Below are positions 1 through 8,389 of a stretch of 64,000 nucleotides of DNA, piece by piece. The position numbers and the translations under genes are program-made. Position 1 is the first letter of the stretch. Each line of letters starts with the position of its first letter. The notes under the pieces were generated by a model. That model searched no databases, had not been told where the DNA came from, and worked only from the letters and a program-made list of their open reading frames with translations. The stretch is taken from positions 1 through 64,000 of the forward strand of contig NZ_JARIXP010000007.1 in NCBI RefSeq assembly GCF_029269265.1, written 5' to 3'. This stretch comes from Rheinheimera sp. 1928-s (lineage in GTDB: Bacteria; Pseudomonadota; Gammaproteobacteria; Enterobacterales; Alteromonadaceae).

Positions 1-52
1 TAACTTTTTAGCGTCTTATCCGGCGTTCACGACGGATAAGAGTCTGTTGAAC
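1..52 (-). other. integron attC site, cut by window edge
   Basis: The segment has the layout of a short attC site read on the minus strand. The R'' core GTTCAAC is the complement of bases 46-52 and fits RYYYAAC. At the far edge the minus strand reads GTTA at bases 4-1, the start of a GTTRRRY cleavage core whose last bases lie outside the window. Between them is a perfect 9-bp inverted repeat, TCTTATCCG (14-22) and CGGATAAGA (33-41), which would form the L''/L' stem with an unpaired middle. Length would be about 55 bp, at the small end for attC. Its orientation matches an array leading away from intI at 2531. Confidence 0.7.
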
Positions 53-205
53 GGTGGGTGCGCTCTTTATTGGTACATCTGATGCTAATGGAATTTGTAT
101 ATTTAGGGAACAGCTGCTTGCAAGATTATTTTGGACAATCTGATGCAGTCTTTCACAGTGTTGCTGCCATTTCGTATCTGATAACCTGTTTATTCTATTG
201 ATCAT
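8..205 (-). CDS. small integron-cassette ORF, function unknown
   Basis: This is a 65-residue ORF that I do not recognise. It begins 22 bases beyond the end hairpin of the IS91-like element and ends inside the attC site, so about 14 C-terminal residues, an Arg-rich tail, are encoded by the recombination site itself. The product is polar and basic with no signal peptide or membrane segment. No good Shine-Dalgarno sequence precedes ATG 205. Placement between an attC and the attI-proximal element makes it the first surviving cassette gene of the array. It could instead be the remnant of a longer cassette gene whose 5' part was separated by the insertion. Expression would depend on the integron Pc promoter, now blocked or replaced by the inserted element. 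Confidence 0.45.
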   Translation of the reverse strand: MINRINRLSDTKWQQHCERLHQIVQNNLASSCSLNIQIPLASDVPIKSAPTVQQTLIRRERRIRR

Positions 206-289
206 TCGCCACTATTCAGATCAGTTGGCAATACGTTGCCGTCCCGACTATCAAGGCTGATATTTTCTCCGCAAAGAACCACCCTGCTT

Positions 290-1375
290 TCAACTATCCG
301 GTGGTCCGGTGTCCAGTCGTTTGAGTAATCCTGCCAGTTGTAGGACACCACTTTTGCAGTGCGTGCAATGCCATACCGGCTCTGTTGTCGCCTCTGGTTT
401 ATCTCTCGGCGTTGCTTCTTTCGGTTCCTGTGCTTTGATTAAGGCCAGTTTCTCTTTACGGCTTTTATTACTCAGCCAACCAAAGTGCCGTATTCGCATC
501 AGGCCTTTAGGCAGCACATGGCTTAAATAGCGCCGGATAAATTCCTCACCATTTAAGGCCATCACTTTACGTTGGTTTCCGTCCTGATAATCCTTGTAAC
601 GGAAGCTGACGCTATGTTCATTCATCTGCACAAGACGACTTTCATGCAGCATGCCTTTACGGGTATAGCGTCCAAGGTAGCGCAGCACGGTTTCTGGTTT
701 ACACAGGCAAGCTTTACTAAACACGGACCAGGGCTTAGCCATCAAAGCGTCACTATCGGCAATCTGTATCTTCTCGTCCCGAAGTGCGGCCAGCATTTTG
801 GCCCTGAACACCGTCGATAAGGCTTTCACCGGAAACAGGTACTCTTTATCAATCACCTGCCATCGGCCAGCTTTACTCAGCATTCCACCCGGAATTAAAC
901 AGTGCAGATGAATATGCTGGCTTAATGTCTGGCCCCAGGTATGCAAAACAGCCGTCATACCTAACTGTCCGGCGTGCTTGCGATGTCGCAGTGCAAAGCG
1001 GCTTAACGTTTGCCACACCGCTTTGAATAAGCAGTGATACAGCGCTTCTTCTTTAAAGTGGCTGATACCATTCAGTTCATGTGGCAAGGTGAATACCAGA
1101 TGGAAGTACCTGGCCTGCACTAAATGCTCGGCCTGTGTCTCTATCCATTGTCGGGTGCGTTGCCCTTGGCAACGTGGGCAGTTGCGGTCACGGCACGAGC
1201 AGTACACCAGTTGTTGCTGGTGGCACTGCTGGCATTCCCAGAGTTGCTGGCCCAGTGCTGCTGTTCTGCACTGCAGAATATGCTGACAGGCTTTTTGCTG
1301 TTGGGTGCTCAGCCTGTGGCTTTGCTGATAATCAGGCAGAAACTGCTGCAGTACATCCGCAAGATGCAGGCTCAT
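290..1375 (-). CDS. IS91-family HUH (rolling-circle) transposase
   Basis: This 361-residue transposase nicks one strand at the element end by a Y-HUH mechanism. An N-terminal zinc-binding block with C-x2-C and C-R-x3-C-x2-C spans about residues 48-69. The HUH motif HIHLH is at about 154-158, and the nucleophile tyrosine is probably Tyr233 or Tyr237 in RYLGRYTRKG. A C-terminal C-x2-C lies near residue 335. ATG 1373-1375 overlaps the TGA of the upstream recombinase (1372-1374), implying translational coupling, so I prefer it over an in-frame start further upstream. Length and motifs suggest an intact enzyme. Confidence 0.9.
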   Translation of the reverse strand: MSLHLADVLQQFLPDYQQSHRLSTQQQKACQHILQCRTAALGQQLWECQQCHQQQLVYCSCRDRNCPRCQGQRTRQWIETQAEHLVQARYFHLVFTLPHELNGISHFKEEALYHCLFKAVWQTLSRFALRHRKHAGQLGMTAVLHTWGQTLSQHIHLHCLIPGGMLSKAGRWQVIDKEYLFPVKALSTVFRAKMLAALRDEKIQIADSDALMAKPWSVFSKACLCKPETVLRYLGRYTRKGMLHESRLVQMNEHSVSFRYKDYQDGNQRKVMALNGEEFIRRYLSHVLPKGLMRIRHFGWLSNKSRKEKLALIKAQEPKEATPRDKPEATTEPVWHCTHCKSGVLQLAGLLKRLDTGPPDS

Positions 1376-2211
1376 GGCGTAGTCCGGTGCGCCAGTAAAT
1401 CCCGCGCACCGCTGCCCATTTCTGGTAACCAATGCAGGTAATTCTGCGTCGTTTTCAGGTTACTGTGTCCAAGTTGGTTTTGTAATTCATGCAGTGGCAT
1501 TCCTGCTGTTAATTGATGAGTGGCATAGGCATGGCGCAGCGAATGCACACTGCAGGCTTTCCCTATGCCTGACTGCTTCGCTGCGGCACGAAAGGCTTTC
1601 GCAACACAACTACTGGACACGGGCTGATCCATGCCACGGCGTGAATAAAACAACCAGTTCCGGGGGCGGTACTCCAGCCAGTACTGGCGCAACAATTCAA
1701 GAACAGACGGTGTCAGCAGTACATAACGGTCTTTGTCGCCTTTGCCTCCTTCCACTTTTAGTACACAGCGCTTACCGTCAATATCCTTTACTTTGGTATG
1801 GATAAGCTCCATCAGACGTAGTCCTGTACCGTAATACAGCCACATCATGGTTTGATATTTGGGGTCTTCGCAACATGTGATGATTTGCCGCACTTCAGCT
1901 GCACTGAGTAAGGTAGGCAGCTTATGCGCTCGCTTGGGCAAAGGTTTGGTGATGGTAAAACTGCGGTGCAGCACATGCTCAAAAAAGAAATGGATGCCGT
2001 TCAGTTGAATATGAATGGTGTTACGCGACGCTTTTTTCTCAAGCGTAAGGTACGTAAAGTAGGCCTCAAGTTGTGCTTCCGTCAGATAATCCGGTCGCTG
2101 TTGGTAATAGCGGCTGATTTGTTCTACGGCATAAAGATAGGTTTCTTCAGTACGTGGTGATAAACCACGCAGCCGACACTGGTCGATCATGGCTTGGCGT
2201 AAGGGTGTCAT
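1372..2211 (-). CDS. tyrosine recombinase of IS91-like element
   Basis: This is a 279-residue phage-integrase-type recombinase. The N-terminal SAM-like core-binding domain spans roughly 1-90 and the catalytic domain 95-270. Catalytic residues visible are Arg132 (GTGLRLME), a Lys near 157-160, His223 and Arg226 (HSLRH), His249 (LGHS) and Tyr258 (NYLHW). It lacks the extra IntI patch seen in the integrase at 2531, so it is not a second integron integrase. The start ATG is preceded by GGAG at good spacing. This class of recombinase commonly precedes IS91-like transposases; its role in transposition is not established. Confidence 0.88.
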   Translation of the reverse strand: MTPLRQAMIDQCRLRGLSPRTEETYLYAVEQISRYYQQRPDYLTEAQLEAYFTYLTLEKKASRNTIHIQLNGIHFFFEHVLHRSFTITKPLPKRAHKLPTLLSAAEVRQIITCCEDPKYQTMMWLYYGTGLRLMELIHTKVKDIDGKRCVLKVEGGKGDKDRYVLLTPSVLELLRQYWLEYRPRNWLFYSRRGMDQPVSSSCVAKAFRAAAKQSGIGKACSVHSLRHAYATHQLTAGMPLHELQNQLGHSNLKTTQNYLHWLPEMGSGARDLLAHRTTP

Positions 2212-2301
2212 GATGATTCTCCGGTTGTCATGGGAACAGTCCCGGAGTAAGTGTGGAAGTTCAGACTCAGTCTGTGAAATCAGGCTCCGCGCAGCGGCTT
2301 A

Positions 2302-2308
2302 GTTCAAC
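2302..2308 (-). other. probable attI core recombination site
   Basis: The minus strand reads GTTGAAC, which fits the integron core G|TTRRRY. It lies 222 bases upstream of intI in the divergent orientation expected for attI, with the cassette side to the left. The IS91-like element abuts it on that side. Bases 2309-2497 should contain the rest of attI and the Pc promoter, but I could not pick those out with confidence. Confidence 0.5.
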
Positions 2309-2497
2309 AATTTAATAGAAGGGTTTCTGCCCGCAAGTCGAACATTTTTCCGCCCTCTTTCATGATTTTTACTCATACCAAATTAACGCTGATGTACCTC
2401 TATTTCAACAACTTTTTCTGAAATCAGTAAATTTATGCCCGACAAAATCTATACCGCCTGTACGCTAGTTGGTGGATTTTTTACTCAAGCTGAACCA

Positions 2498-2513
2498 CTG
2501 TTTATTTAAACAG
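2498..2513 (+). promoter_or_regulatory. LexA (SOS) box upstream of intI
   Basis: The sequence CTGTTTATTTAAACAG fits CTG-N10-CAG with an AT-rich core and is nearly palindromic. It ends 17 bases before the intI ATG, where bound LexA would cover the promoter or block early transcription. Known integron integrases are LexA-repressed from this position. Confidence 0.85.
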
Positions 2514-2530
2514 TTATTCGGAGATCAAAA

Positions 2531-3502
2531 ATGGCCTCGCCTTTTTTGGATTACGTTAGGGAGTTTATGGTGTCGCGGCGTTATGCCAAGCGTACCGTCG
2601 AAACCTATTTGTATTGGATTCGATTCTACATTTTGTTTCATCACAAACAGCATCCGAATCAGCTATCTGATGCCGATGTAGAGAACTTCTTGTCTTACCT
2701 TTCCAATCAGCGCACTGTGGCGATAAAAACTCAGGCGACTGCTCTGAATGCACTGAGCTTTTTGTACCGACATATTATTTTGCGGCCACTGTCGCTCAAC
2801 CTTAATTTTAATAAGGCTCGGGTAGCGCAAAAACTGCCCGTGGTACTTACTCGTGTTGAGATTCAGCAGTTGCTTGCTTTGATTGATCCTAAATATAAGC
2901 TATTGGCTCAGCTGATGTATGGCAGTGGCTTGCGTTTAATGGAGGCCATCAGGCTGCGGGTGCAGGATATTGATTTTGATTATTTGTCTGTGCTGGTGTG
3001 GCAGGGTAAAGGTAATAAAAACCGCCGGGTGACGCTGGCACCAGAGCTTATTCCTGCTTTGAAGTTACAAATTGAGTATGTAAAACAGCATTTTCAGACC
3101 GATCTGCATAACCCTTCTTATGCAGGAGTCTGGTTACCTTTTGCCTTGGCCCGAAAATATCCGGCTGCGCCGAAAGAAATTGGCTGGCATTATTTATTCC
3201 CGTCCAGCCTGCTTAGCCTTGACCCGGAATCTAAACTTATCCGTCGGCATCATTTGGATGAAACTACGGTTAGGCGGGCTATAAAAGTGGCAGCCCGATT
3301 GGCGAAAATCTCAAAGAATGTGACTTGCCATACTCTAAGACACTCTTTCGCTACACATTTGCTGGAAGCTGGTATTGATATCCGAACAGTACAAGAGCAA
3401 CTCGGCCATAGCGATGTGAAAACCACGCAAATCTATACCCACGTTTTAAACCGTGGTGGTAATGCGGTGAAAAGTCCGTTGTCTTTATTGCTGAACGGGT
3501 GA
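2531..3502 (+). CDS. intI: integron integrase IntI
   Basis: This 323-residue site-specific tyrosine recombinase catalyses attI x attC and attC x attC exchange. Catalytic residues are Arg135, Lys160, His267 and Arg270 (HTLRH), His293 (LGHSD) and Tyr302 (IYTHV). The diagnostic extra patch of integron integrases, absent from XerC/D, is present at about 203-242 with the motifs [13 protein letters not shown] and RRHHLDE. Length fits IntI (320-340), so the gene appears intact. ATG 2531 has GGAG at 2520-2523. The gene faces away from the cassette side, with attI, an IS91-like element and an attC to its left and a LexA box upstream. It belongs with chromosomal rather than class 1 integrons by divergence. 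Confidence 0.95.
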   Translation: MASPFLDYVREFMVSRRYAKRTVETYLYWIRFYILFHHKQHPNQLSDADVENFLSYLSNQRTVAIKTQATALNALSFLYRHIILRPLSLNLNFNKARVAQKLPVVLTRVEIQQLLALIDPKYKLLAQLMYGSGLRLMEAIRLRVQDIDFDYLSVLVWQGKGNKNRRVTLAPELIPALKLQIEYVKQHFQTDLHNPSYAGVWLPFALARKYPAAPKEIGWHYLFPSSLLSLDPESKLIRRHHLDETTVRRAIKVAARLAKISKNVTCHTLRHSFATHLLEAGIDIRTVQEQLGHSDVKTTQIYTHVLNRGGNAVKSPLSLLLNG

Positions 3503-3665
3503 AGGTTTGGATGGTTTCAGCTTGAATCATAAGCGGGAGTGTTGCAGGGGACAAGCCCTATGAAGATCCGTATGTAATTTAAGAAGGGAAGGCGCAAAGC
3601 TCTCTCCTACTCCTACGAATTGAATATCAGGTAAAAAAGACTCTGATTAGCAGGTTCGTGAAACT

Positions 3666-3707
3666 GGGGTCAGAGCCAATTTACTTCGTAAATATGGATC
3701 TGACCCC
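3666..3707. repeat. 42-bp nested inverted repeat
   Basis: A perfect 9-bp inverted repeat, GGGGTCAGA and TCTGACCCC, encloses a second hairpin ATTTAC-N3-GTAAAT. It lies between the convergent ends of intI and the S46 peptidase gene. Nested hairpins with GGGGTCAGA arms resemble REP-type repeats mobilised by RAYT transposases, and it could also act as a bidirectional terminator. No other copy was noticed here. Confidence 0.6.
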
Positions 3708-3733
3708 GGATCTCGGTATTTTCGACGAGTTGA

Positions 3734-5965
3734 TTACCTTACTATGTCCATTTCCGCTAATAAATTGTCAGCGTTATCAACGTAGTGCATCATCCATAAT
3801 ACGTAGCGGATATCGACGTGAATGGCGCGGGTGATCTCTGGGTTAAAGTACCAATCTTTGGTAATCGACTCATAAGTCGAGTCGAAGTTTAAGCCCACCA
3901 GTTCGCCTTTGCCGTTCATCACTGCTGAACCTGAGTTGCCGCCTGTGGTGTCGGCGCTGGATAAGAAGTTTACCGGCACCGAGTTAAAGGCTTTTACTTC
4001 GGTTTTTGGGCAGCTAAAAATAGCGCAGAACCAAGGCTCTTTGGTTTGTGCTGCTAAGTCGGCATAAAAATAACCTTCTGTTTTACCAGCCTGATAGGCA
4101 TCCACTAAGTTTTGTGGCGCGTTAAAAGGATAATCAGCCTGACGTTTGGCGATTAAACCTTTGACTGAAGTAAAAGGCGTTTTATACACACCGTCTTTGG
4201 CCGGATAACCGTCCACTGAGCCATAGGTAATACGCAAAGTGCTGTTAGCATCAGGGTACACTGGTTTTCCCTGTGCTTTGTTGTAGGCAATAATGGCCTG
4301 CATATAAGCTGGGCGTACTTGTGACAACTGGCCTTTTAGCTCTTTATCCTGAGTTTCTAAGGCCATATTTTTATCAAAAATAGCCACTGCAATGCGAATA
4401 AAAGGGTCTGAGCTTGCGGCAAAATCCGCAGGTGTTTTACCCAACCAGGCTTTGCGGCCTTCAGTGCTGGTTAAACTGCTTTGTGGGTAAAGTGCAGTTA
4501 GTTTTTCTGCAACTTGCGCTTCTGTCATACCAGCCGTTAAACCTAAAGCGCTGTCCAATTCGGCTACACGTACAGCATCAGGCTGAGCTAAATATTCGGC
4601 AAGCTGTTCTGACCAAATGGCGATATCCATAGTCGGGTGGAAGCTTTTTTCCATCCGGGCTAAGCGGCCTTCAATCATTTTTAAGTCACGTAACTGAAAG
4701 CCCATTTCTCGCATCGCGTCTGGTTTTTGGTTTTCCTGTGCTAAGCGATATAACAGCATAGCGGCTTGCAATAAATCGCTGCGTTTGGCTGCTTCAAAGT
4801 AGTAGGTTTGCTGAGTAAAAGCCTGTTCGGTTTCTATCAGTTGTTTTAACGTATCCATACTTTGCTGGTAAGGTTTGCGGCTTTCATCAGCTTTGATCCA
4901 GTCCAGCAGTGCCTGCTCACGTTGCACTTTAATGGCGTGAATATCCGTGACTTTAAAACCATCCAATAAGCCCTGCAGTTTTTTCATGCGGTTATTGAGA
5001 CTTTTTACGGTAGAGGAGTATTTCACTTTTAAATCGCCGTCAGTTGCACCTAAACGGTCGATGGTGTTGATCATTTGCTGATAAGTTTTCACCTGGGCCG
5101 GATATTGCCAGTCGGCCGCAAAAGAGATTTCATCAGCTAAACGGTAACGGCTGGTTTGGCCCGGATAACCTGCCAATAAAATACCGTCGCCCTGCCGTAC
5201 CCCATTGGCATTCACTTTTAAAAAGTTTTTGCTTTGGTACGGCACGTTATCCACTGAATAAGGCGCTGGTTTGCCGTCTTTGCCGACATAACCACGGATA
5301 AAGGTGTAATCGCCGGTATGACGTGGGTACTCAAAGTTGTCGATATCACCACCGTAGTTTCCTACTGCTTCTGACGGTGCATACACTAAACGCACGTCCT
5401 GCAGCATCAGCTGTTTGATTTGGAAATACTCCATACCGTGATGAAAACTCACCACAGAGCAGCGGTAGTTTGCATCGCTTTCACAGTCTTTAATTAATGC
5501 TTTGCGGTTCGCTTCAATGGCTTCATAACGCTCTTTACCTGATAAACCCGCTGCTAATGCACCAGTAATTTGTGCTGTTACATCTGTCACGGCCTCAGTG
5601 ATATACAAGCGTTCCTGCGGTCCTGCCGGTAATTCTTCAGCCATAGTTTTGGCTAAAAAACCTTTATCAATCAGGTTATTGTCTTTGGTCGAATTATTCT
5701 GAATGGCGTTGTAGGCACAGTGGTGGTTTGTCACCACCAGGCCTTTCGGCGATACAAAAGAGGCAGAACAATAACCGAGACTGACAATGGCATTCATAGG
5801 GTACTGGCTTAAATCGGCCAGTTGCTTGCCCGGAATATCTATGCCTTTGGCTGTCAGCTCTTTTTGTAATTCAGCCAGTTGATGTGGTTGCCATTGGCCT
5901 TCGTCGGCTATGCTGGCAAAGCTGAGGCTAAGCGCCAAAGTGCTGAGCAGGTATACAGATTTCAT
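3734..5965 (-). CDS. S46-family dipeptidyl-peptidase (DPP7/DPP11-like)
   Basis: This is a secreted serine exopeptidase of 743 residues, usual for S46, predicted to release dipeptides from peptides in the periplasm. A signal peptide covers about residues 1-20. The chymotrypsin-fold catalytic residues are visible: His in NHHC (about 80-83), Asp in GGDIDNFEYPRH, and Ser678 in GGNSGS. The residue 18 positions after the catalytic Ser, which sets P1 preference in characterised members (Gly in DPP7, Arg in DPP11), is Ser696 in FDSTYES, so specificity cannot be read off directly. ATG 5965 begins the signal peptide. The gene stands alone, convergent with intI. It likely serves peptide feeding, common in this group of marine bacteria. 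Confidence 0.92.
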   Translation of the reverse strand: MKSVYLLSTLALSLSFASIADEGQWQPHQLAELQKELTAKGIDIPGKQLADLSQYPMNAIVSLGYCSASFVSPKGLVVTNHHCAYNAIQNNSTKDNNLIDKGFLAKTMAEELPAGPQERLYITEAVTDVTAQITGALAAGLSGKERYEAIEANRKALIKDCESDANYRCSVVSFHHGMEYFQIKQLMLQDVRLVYAPSEAVGNYGGDIDNFEYPRHTGDYTFIRGYVGKDGKPAPYSVDNVPYQSKNFLKVNANGVRQGDGILLAGYPGQTSRYRLADEISFAADWQYPAQVKTYQQMINTIDRLGATDGDLKVKYSSTVKSLNNRMKKLQGLLDGFKVTDIHAIKVQREQALLDWIKADESRKPYQQSMDTLKQLIETEQAFTQQTYYFEAAKRSDLLQAAMLLYRLAQENQKPDAMREMGFQLRDLKMIEGRLARMEKSFHPTMDIAIWSEQLAEYLAQPDAVRVAELDSALGLTAGMTEAQVAEKLTALYPQSSLTSTEGRKAWLGKTPADFAASSDPFIRIAVAIFDKNMALETQDKELKGQLSQVRPAYMQAIIAYNKAQGKPVYPDANSTLRITYGSVDGYPAKDGVYKTPFTSVKGLIAKRQADYPFNAPQNLVDAYQAGKTEGYFYADLAAQTKEPWFCAIFSCPKTEVKAFNSVPVNFLSSADTTGGNSGSAVMNGKGELVGLNFDSTYESITKDWYFNPEITRAIHVDIRYVLWMMHYVDNADNLLAEMDIVR

Positions 5966-6175
5966 AAGATCCCTTGGTATTTTTAGTTGTAGTTTTAGCG
6001 CGTAAAAATAAAAACCAAATTATCCATGTAAAGCGCTTTGGTGCAACCTTGTTTAGTTCAGCGTGGGAAATTTAAGCCCAGTTGCAGGATTCTTTTCTTT
6101 GATGGATTGAGCAAAAAGCTGCCTTGTGCTAACAATAGCAACATAAAGATAACTATAGAATTCAGGAATTTAACT

Positions 6176-7189
6176 ATGCAACCATGGAATGAGCGTTTTC
6201 CCCGTTTGGCGCAGCTGCATTTTGCCCAGTGGTGCTATTTACTGGCCACTGTATTTTTTCTGTTGTACTTGCTACTGGGGGCAGATAACTCTGCTTTAGC
6301 ACAAATTGCCTCTGTATTACTGCTGTTGGCCACAGCCAAAGAGATGTGGCAACGTTTTGCGATTTGGTGGCATAGCTTGCTGGGTAAAGCCTGTATTCTG
6401 ATTTTTTACGCCATAGTACTGAATTTCTCTTTTGCTTATGCCGAATCCATTGTCAACGGTGTGATAGGCGTAAGGCCTGATGTAGTACCCTACAGTGTGA
6501 ACCTGGCTGCATTGTTACTGGCACCGGCCTGGACTTTAATTGGCAGCATGCTGACGTTGCAGTTTTATTCTATGTTGCATCTGTTTAAGGTGATGCTTTT
6601 GCTGATGTTACGGCCTTTAGGCGTTCCCTCTAAACATTTGCTGGATGACGAAGAATTTCCGGTCTGGACTTTAATGGCCCGTATTATTTATTTGCCTGTG
6701 GTCACTGTGATTTTAATTTTCACTTTAGCCAGCTATTTCAACGGTCATCCAGAACAGTTTTTAAATTGGGGAGAGACAACCCAACAGCAAAACACTCCTG
6801 AAGCTTTGCAAAAAAAAATAGACGAAATAAAACAACGTGAAAAAGAATTGCAGCCAAAAGGCCCTCACACCAAAGTTCCAGAGTTTCAGGTATTTATCGG
6901 TGATGGCTATGTAATGGGCGATAGCGGTTTTAAACTGCCCACTATGCTGTGGCTGAATAAACTGGTGGCCTCTTTTAATTACCATGTCGAAAGCTTAAGT
7001 GCGTCGAGCTGTAAACTGACCCCACCTGAACATCTGGTGCATATCAACGACTACGAAGTACTGGTGGTCACGCCTGATGCCACTCAGCCTGTGGGCTATA
7101 GCTACAAAGTTCGGGTCTGTGATTCGCCGGCTTTTCCAGTTGGTGTATCAGGCAGAGCTTTGGTACCAGCACCTTTAACTGATCAGTAA
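6176..7189 (+). CDS. multi-pass membrane protein with soluble C-terminal domain, unknown
   Basis: I do not recognise a named family in this 337-residue protein. Five or so hydrophobic segments lie in the first 200 residues: around 20-40, 45-65, 75-95, 115-150 and 180-200. They are followed by a polar, Gln/Lys-rich helix that could form a short coiled coil (near 210-235) and a soluble C-terminal domain of about 100 residues. ATG 6176 is chosen because AGGA sits 8 bases upstream; a longer in-frame extension to 6038 has no such site and an atypical sequence. It is divergent from the S46 gene, with about 210 bases between them, and no operon partner is evident. Confidence 0.75.
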   Translation: MQPWNERFPRLAQLHFAQWCYLLATVFFLLYLLLGADNSALAQIASVLLLLATAKEMWQRFAIWWHSLLGKACILIFYAIVLNFSFAYAESIVNGVIGVRPDVVPYSVNLAALLLAPAWTLIGSMLTLQFYSMLHLFKVMLLLMLRPLGVPSKHLLDDEEFPVWTLMARIIYLPVVTVILIFTLASYFNGHPEQFLNWGETTQQQNTPEALQKKIDEIKQREKELQPKGPHTKVPEFQVFIGDGYVMGDSGFKLPTMLWLNKLVASFNYHVESLSASSCKLTPPEHLVHINDYEVLVVTPDATQPVGYSYKVRVCDSPAFPVGVSGRALVPAPLTDQ

Positions 7190-7336
7190 CCACATCAGAG
7201 GTGCATTTGACTATAAAGTGGTAATTTTCACAGTGCCACTTTTGCCTTAAAACGTTATCTTACTGATTTATATAAAAATTAAATCTGGCCTTAATCTTGT
7301 AACCTTTTTGGCATCACTGAAAAAAGGAGAACGACC

Positions 7337-7747
7337 ATGGGTGCTTTAAGGCTGATATTTAATATTTTCTGGTTTGTGATGGGTGGCTTTTTAATGGGGC
7401 TGGCCTGGTGGTGTATCGGTTTGCTGTGCTTTTTAAGTATTGTATTTATTCCTTTTGGTCGCGCCTGTTTTGTGATTGGTGAAATGGCGTTCTGGCCTTT
7501 TGGCAACGAGCACGTCAACCGTGAACGCTTAAACCGTATTTCTGATATAGGCACTGGCCCACTGGGTTTTATCGGTAATGTGATTTGGTTTGTATTTGCA
7601 GGTTTCTGGCTGGCCTTGGGACATTTATTCCATGCCGTGGCTTGTTTTATTACCATCATCGGCATTCCGTTTGGCTTAGCCCACTTAAAACTGGCAACGT
7701 TAAGCCTGGCGCCAATAGGCCGCACTGTCGTCAATAAAGCCTATTAA
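7337..7747 (+). CDS. yccF: YccF-family inner membrane protein
   Basis: This 136-residue protein consists almost entirely of two copies of the YccF inner-membrane domain. Each has a hydrophobic hairpin ending in a Gly-Ile/Phe-Pro-Phe-Gly-type turn: FIPFGRACF near 34-42 and IGIPFGLAHLKL near 108-119. Four membrane helices are likely. AAGGAG precedes the ATG at good spacing. The molecular function of YccF is not established. It stands alone between a membrane protein gene and a convergent small gene. Confidence 0.9.
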   Translation: MGALRLIFNIFWFVMGGFLMGLAWWCIGLLCFLSIVFIPFGRACFVIGEMAFWPFGNEHVNRERLNRISDIGTGPLGFIGNVIWFVFAGFWLALGHLFHAVACFITIIGIPFGLAHLKLATLSLAPIGRTVVNKAY

Positions 7748-7769
7748 GCTGATTGCGGAGTAAGAGTCA

Positions 7770-7949
7770 TTAATTAGACTCTTGCTCCTGCTTTTGCTCC
7801 TTTTGAGCCAGCCAAGCTTTTTGCTCTGCACGGTAATAATCCCAGACACAAGGGCAACAGCTGCCGCTGCCACAACAATCGCTGCTTTCTGGTGCTACAG
7901 GCTCTTCGGTGGGAATACGCAGCCGAATACCGTCAATAGTGGTAAACAT
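7770..7949 (-). CDS. small Cys-rich oxidoreductase-like N-terminal domain protein
   Basis: This 59-residue protein carries the motif CCGSGSCCPCVWDYY, the signature of the oxidoreductase-like N-terminal family (Pfam oxidored-like). The conserved cysteines may bind a metal or form disulfides; the function is unknown. I place the start at ATG 7949 (MFTTIDG) because GGAG lies 6 bases upstream; an upstream in-frame ATG at 7979 has none. The tail is Lys/Gln/Glu-rich. Its stop lies inside a hairpin (7762-7783) shared with the end of the convergent yccF. Confidence 0.8.
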   Translation of the reverse strand: MFTTIDGIRLRIPTEEPVAPESSDCCGSGSCCPCVWDYYRAEQKAWLAQKEQKQEQESN

Positions 7950-8032
7950 GAAAAACTCCGGCAAAAAATGCGGCGGCATTGTAGCATTGTCCGATAAATA
8001 TCAGCCAGCCGGCGTTTCAACCTGGTGATGTG

Positions 8033-8380
8033 ATGCAACAACAATCTCCATCTAAACAACAAAAGATCTGGCAAACGGTGTTACAAATTCCGGCCGGAAA
8101 AATTGCCAGTTATGGTCAGATAGCAGATTTAGCAGGTTTGCCTGGCCGAGCTCGCTTAGTGGGGAAAACGCTGGGTTTAGCGCCTGATGAACTGCAACTG
8201 CCCTGGTACAGAGTAATGCGTTCTGGCGGTCAACTGGCTTTTGCCGCCGGTACACCCCAAGCTTTAGCACAACAACAATTGCTGCTGGCCGAAGGGGTGA
8301 TAGTGCGTAATGGCCGGGTGGCTAAAGATTTCTGGTGGCAACCTGATTTATCAGAACTGTTATTTAAACTGCTGTATTAA
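8033..8380 (+). CDS. alkyltransferase-like protein (ATL)
   Basis: This is a 115-residue DNA-binding protein of the MGMT C-terminal family. It has the helix-turn-helix region near 20-45 and the arginine-finger loop GRARLVGKTLG. In place of the PCHRV active site it reads PWYRV, so the alkyl-accepting Cys is Trp. That is the hallmark of ATL proteins such as E. coli YbaZ, which bind O6-alkylguanine and flag it for nucleotide excision repair without reversing it. Two adjacent starts (GTG 8030, ATG 8033) are possible. Confidence 0.9.
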   Translation: MQQQSPSKQQKIWQTVLQIPAGKIASYGQIADLAGLPGRARLVGKTLGLAPDELQLPWYRVMRSGGQLAFAAGTPQALAQQQLLLAEGVIVRNGRVAKDFWWQPDLSELLFKLLY

Positions 8381-8389
8381 ATGAAGTCA

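Larger units (their letters stand above)
227..2301 (-). mobile_element. IS91-like rolling-circle element with two genes
   Basis: Two minus-strand genes, a tyrosine recombinase followed by an IS91-type HUH transposase, overlap by an AUGA and form a unit typical of two-gene IS91-family elements. The proposed left limit is a hairpin GGCAA-N4-TTGCC at 227-240, beyond the transposase stop, where oriIS-type hairpins sit. The proposed right limit is base 2301, where the sequence meets GTTC of the integron core site; GTTC/GAAC is a known IS91-family target tetranucleotide. A second small hairpin (CCGC-N3-GCGG) lies just inside the right limit at about 2288-2298. Exact ends are inferred, not proven by a second copy. 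IS91 elements make no target duplication, so none is expected. Confidence 0.6.

Noticed and set aside
309-1441. Several plus-strand open frames opposite the transposase
   Set aside because: They are antisense to a well-supported gene, lack ribosome sites and have Cys/Trp-rich composition typical of shadow frames.
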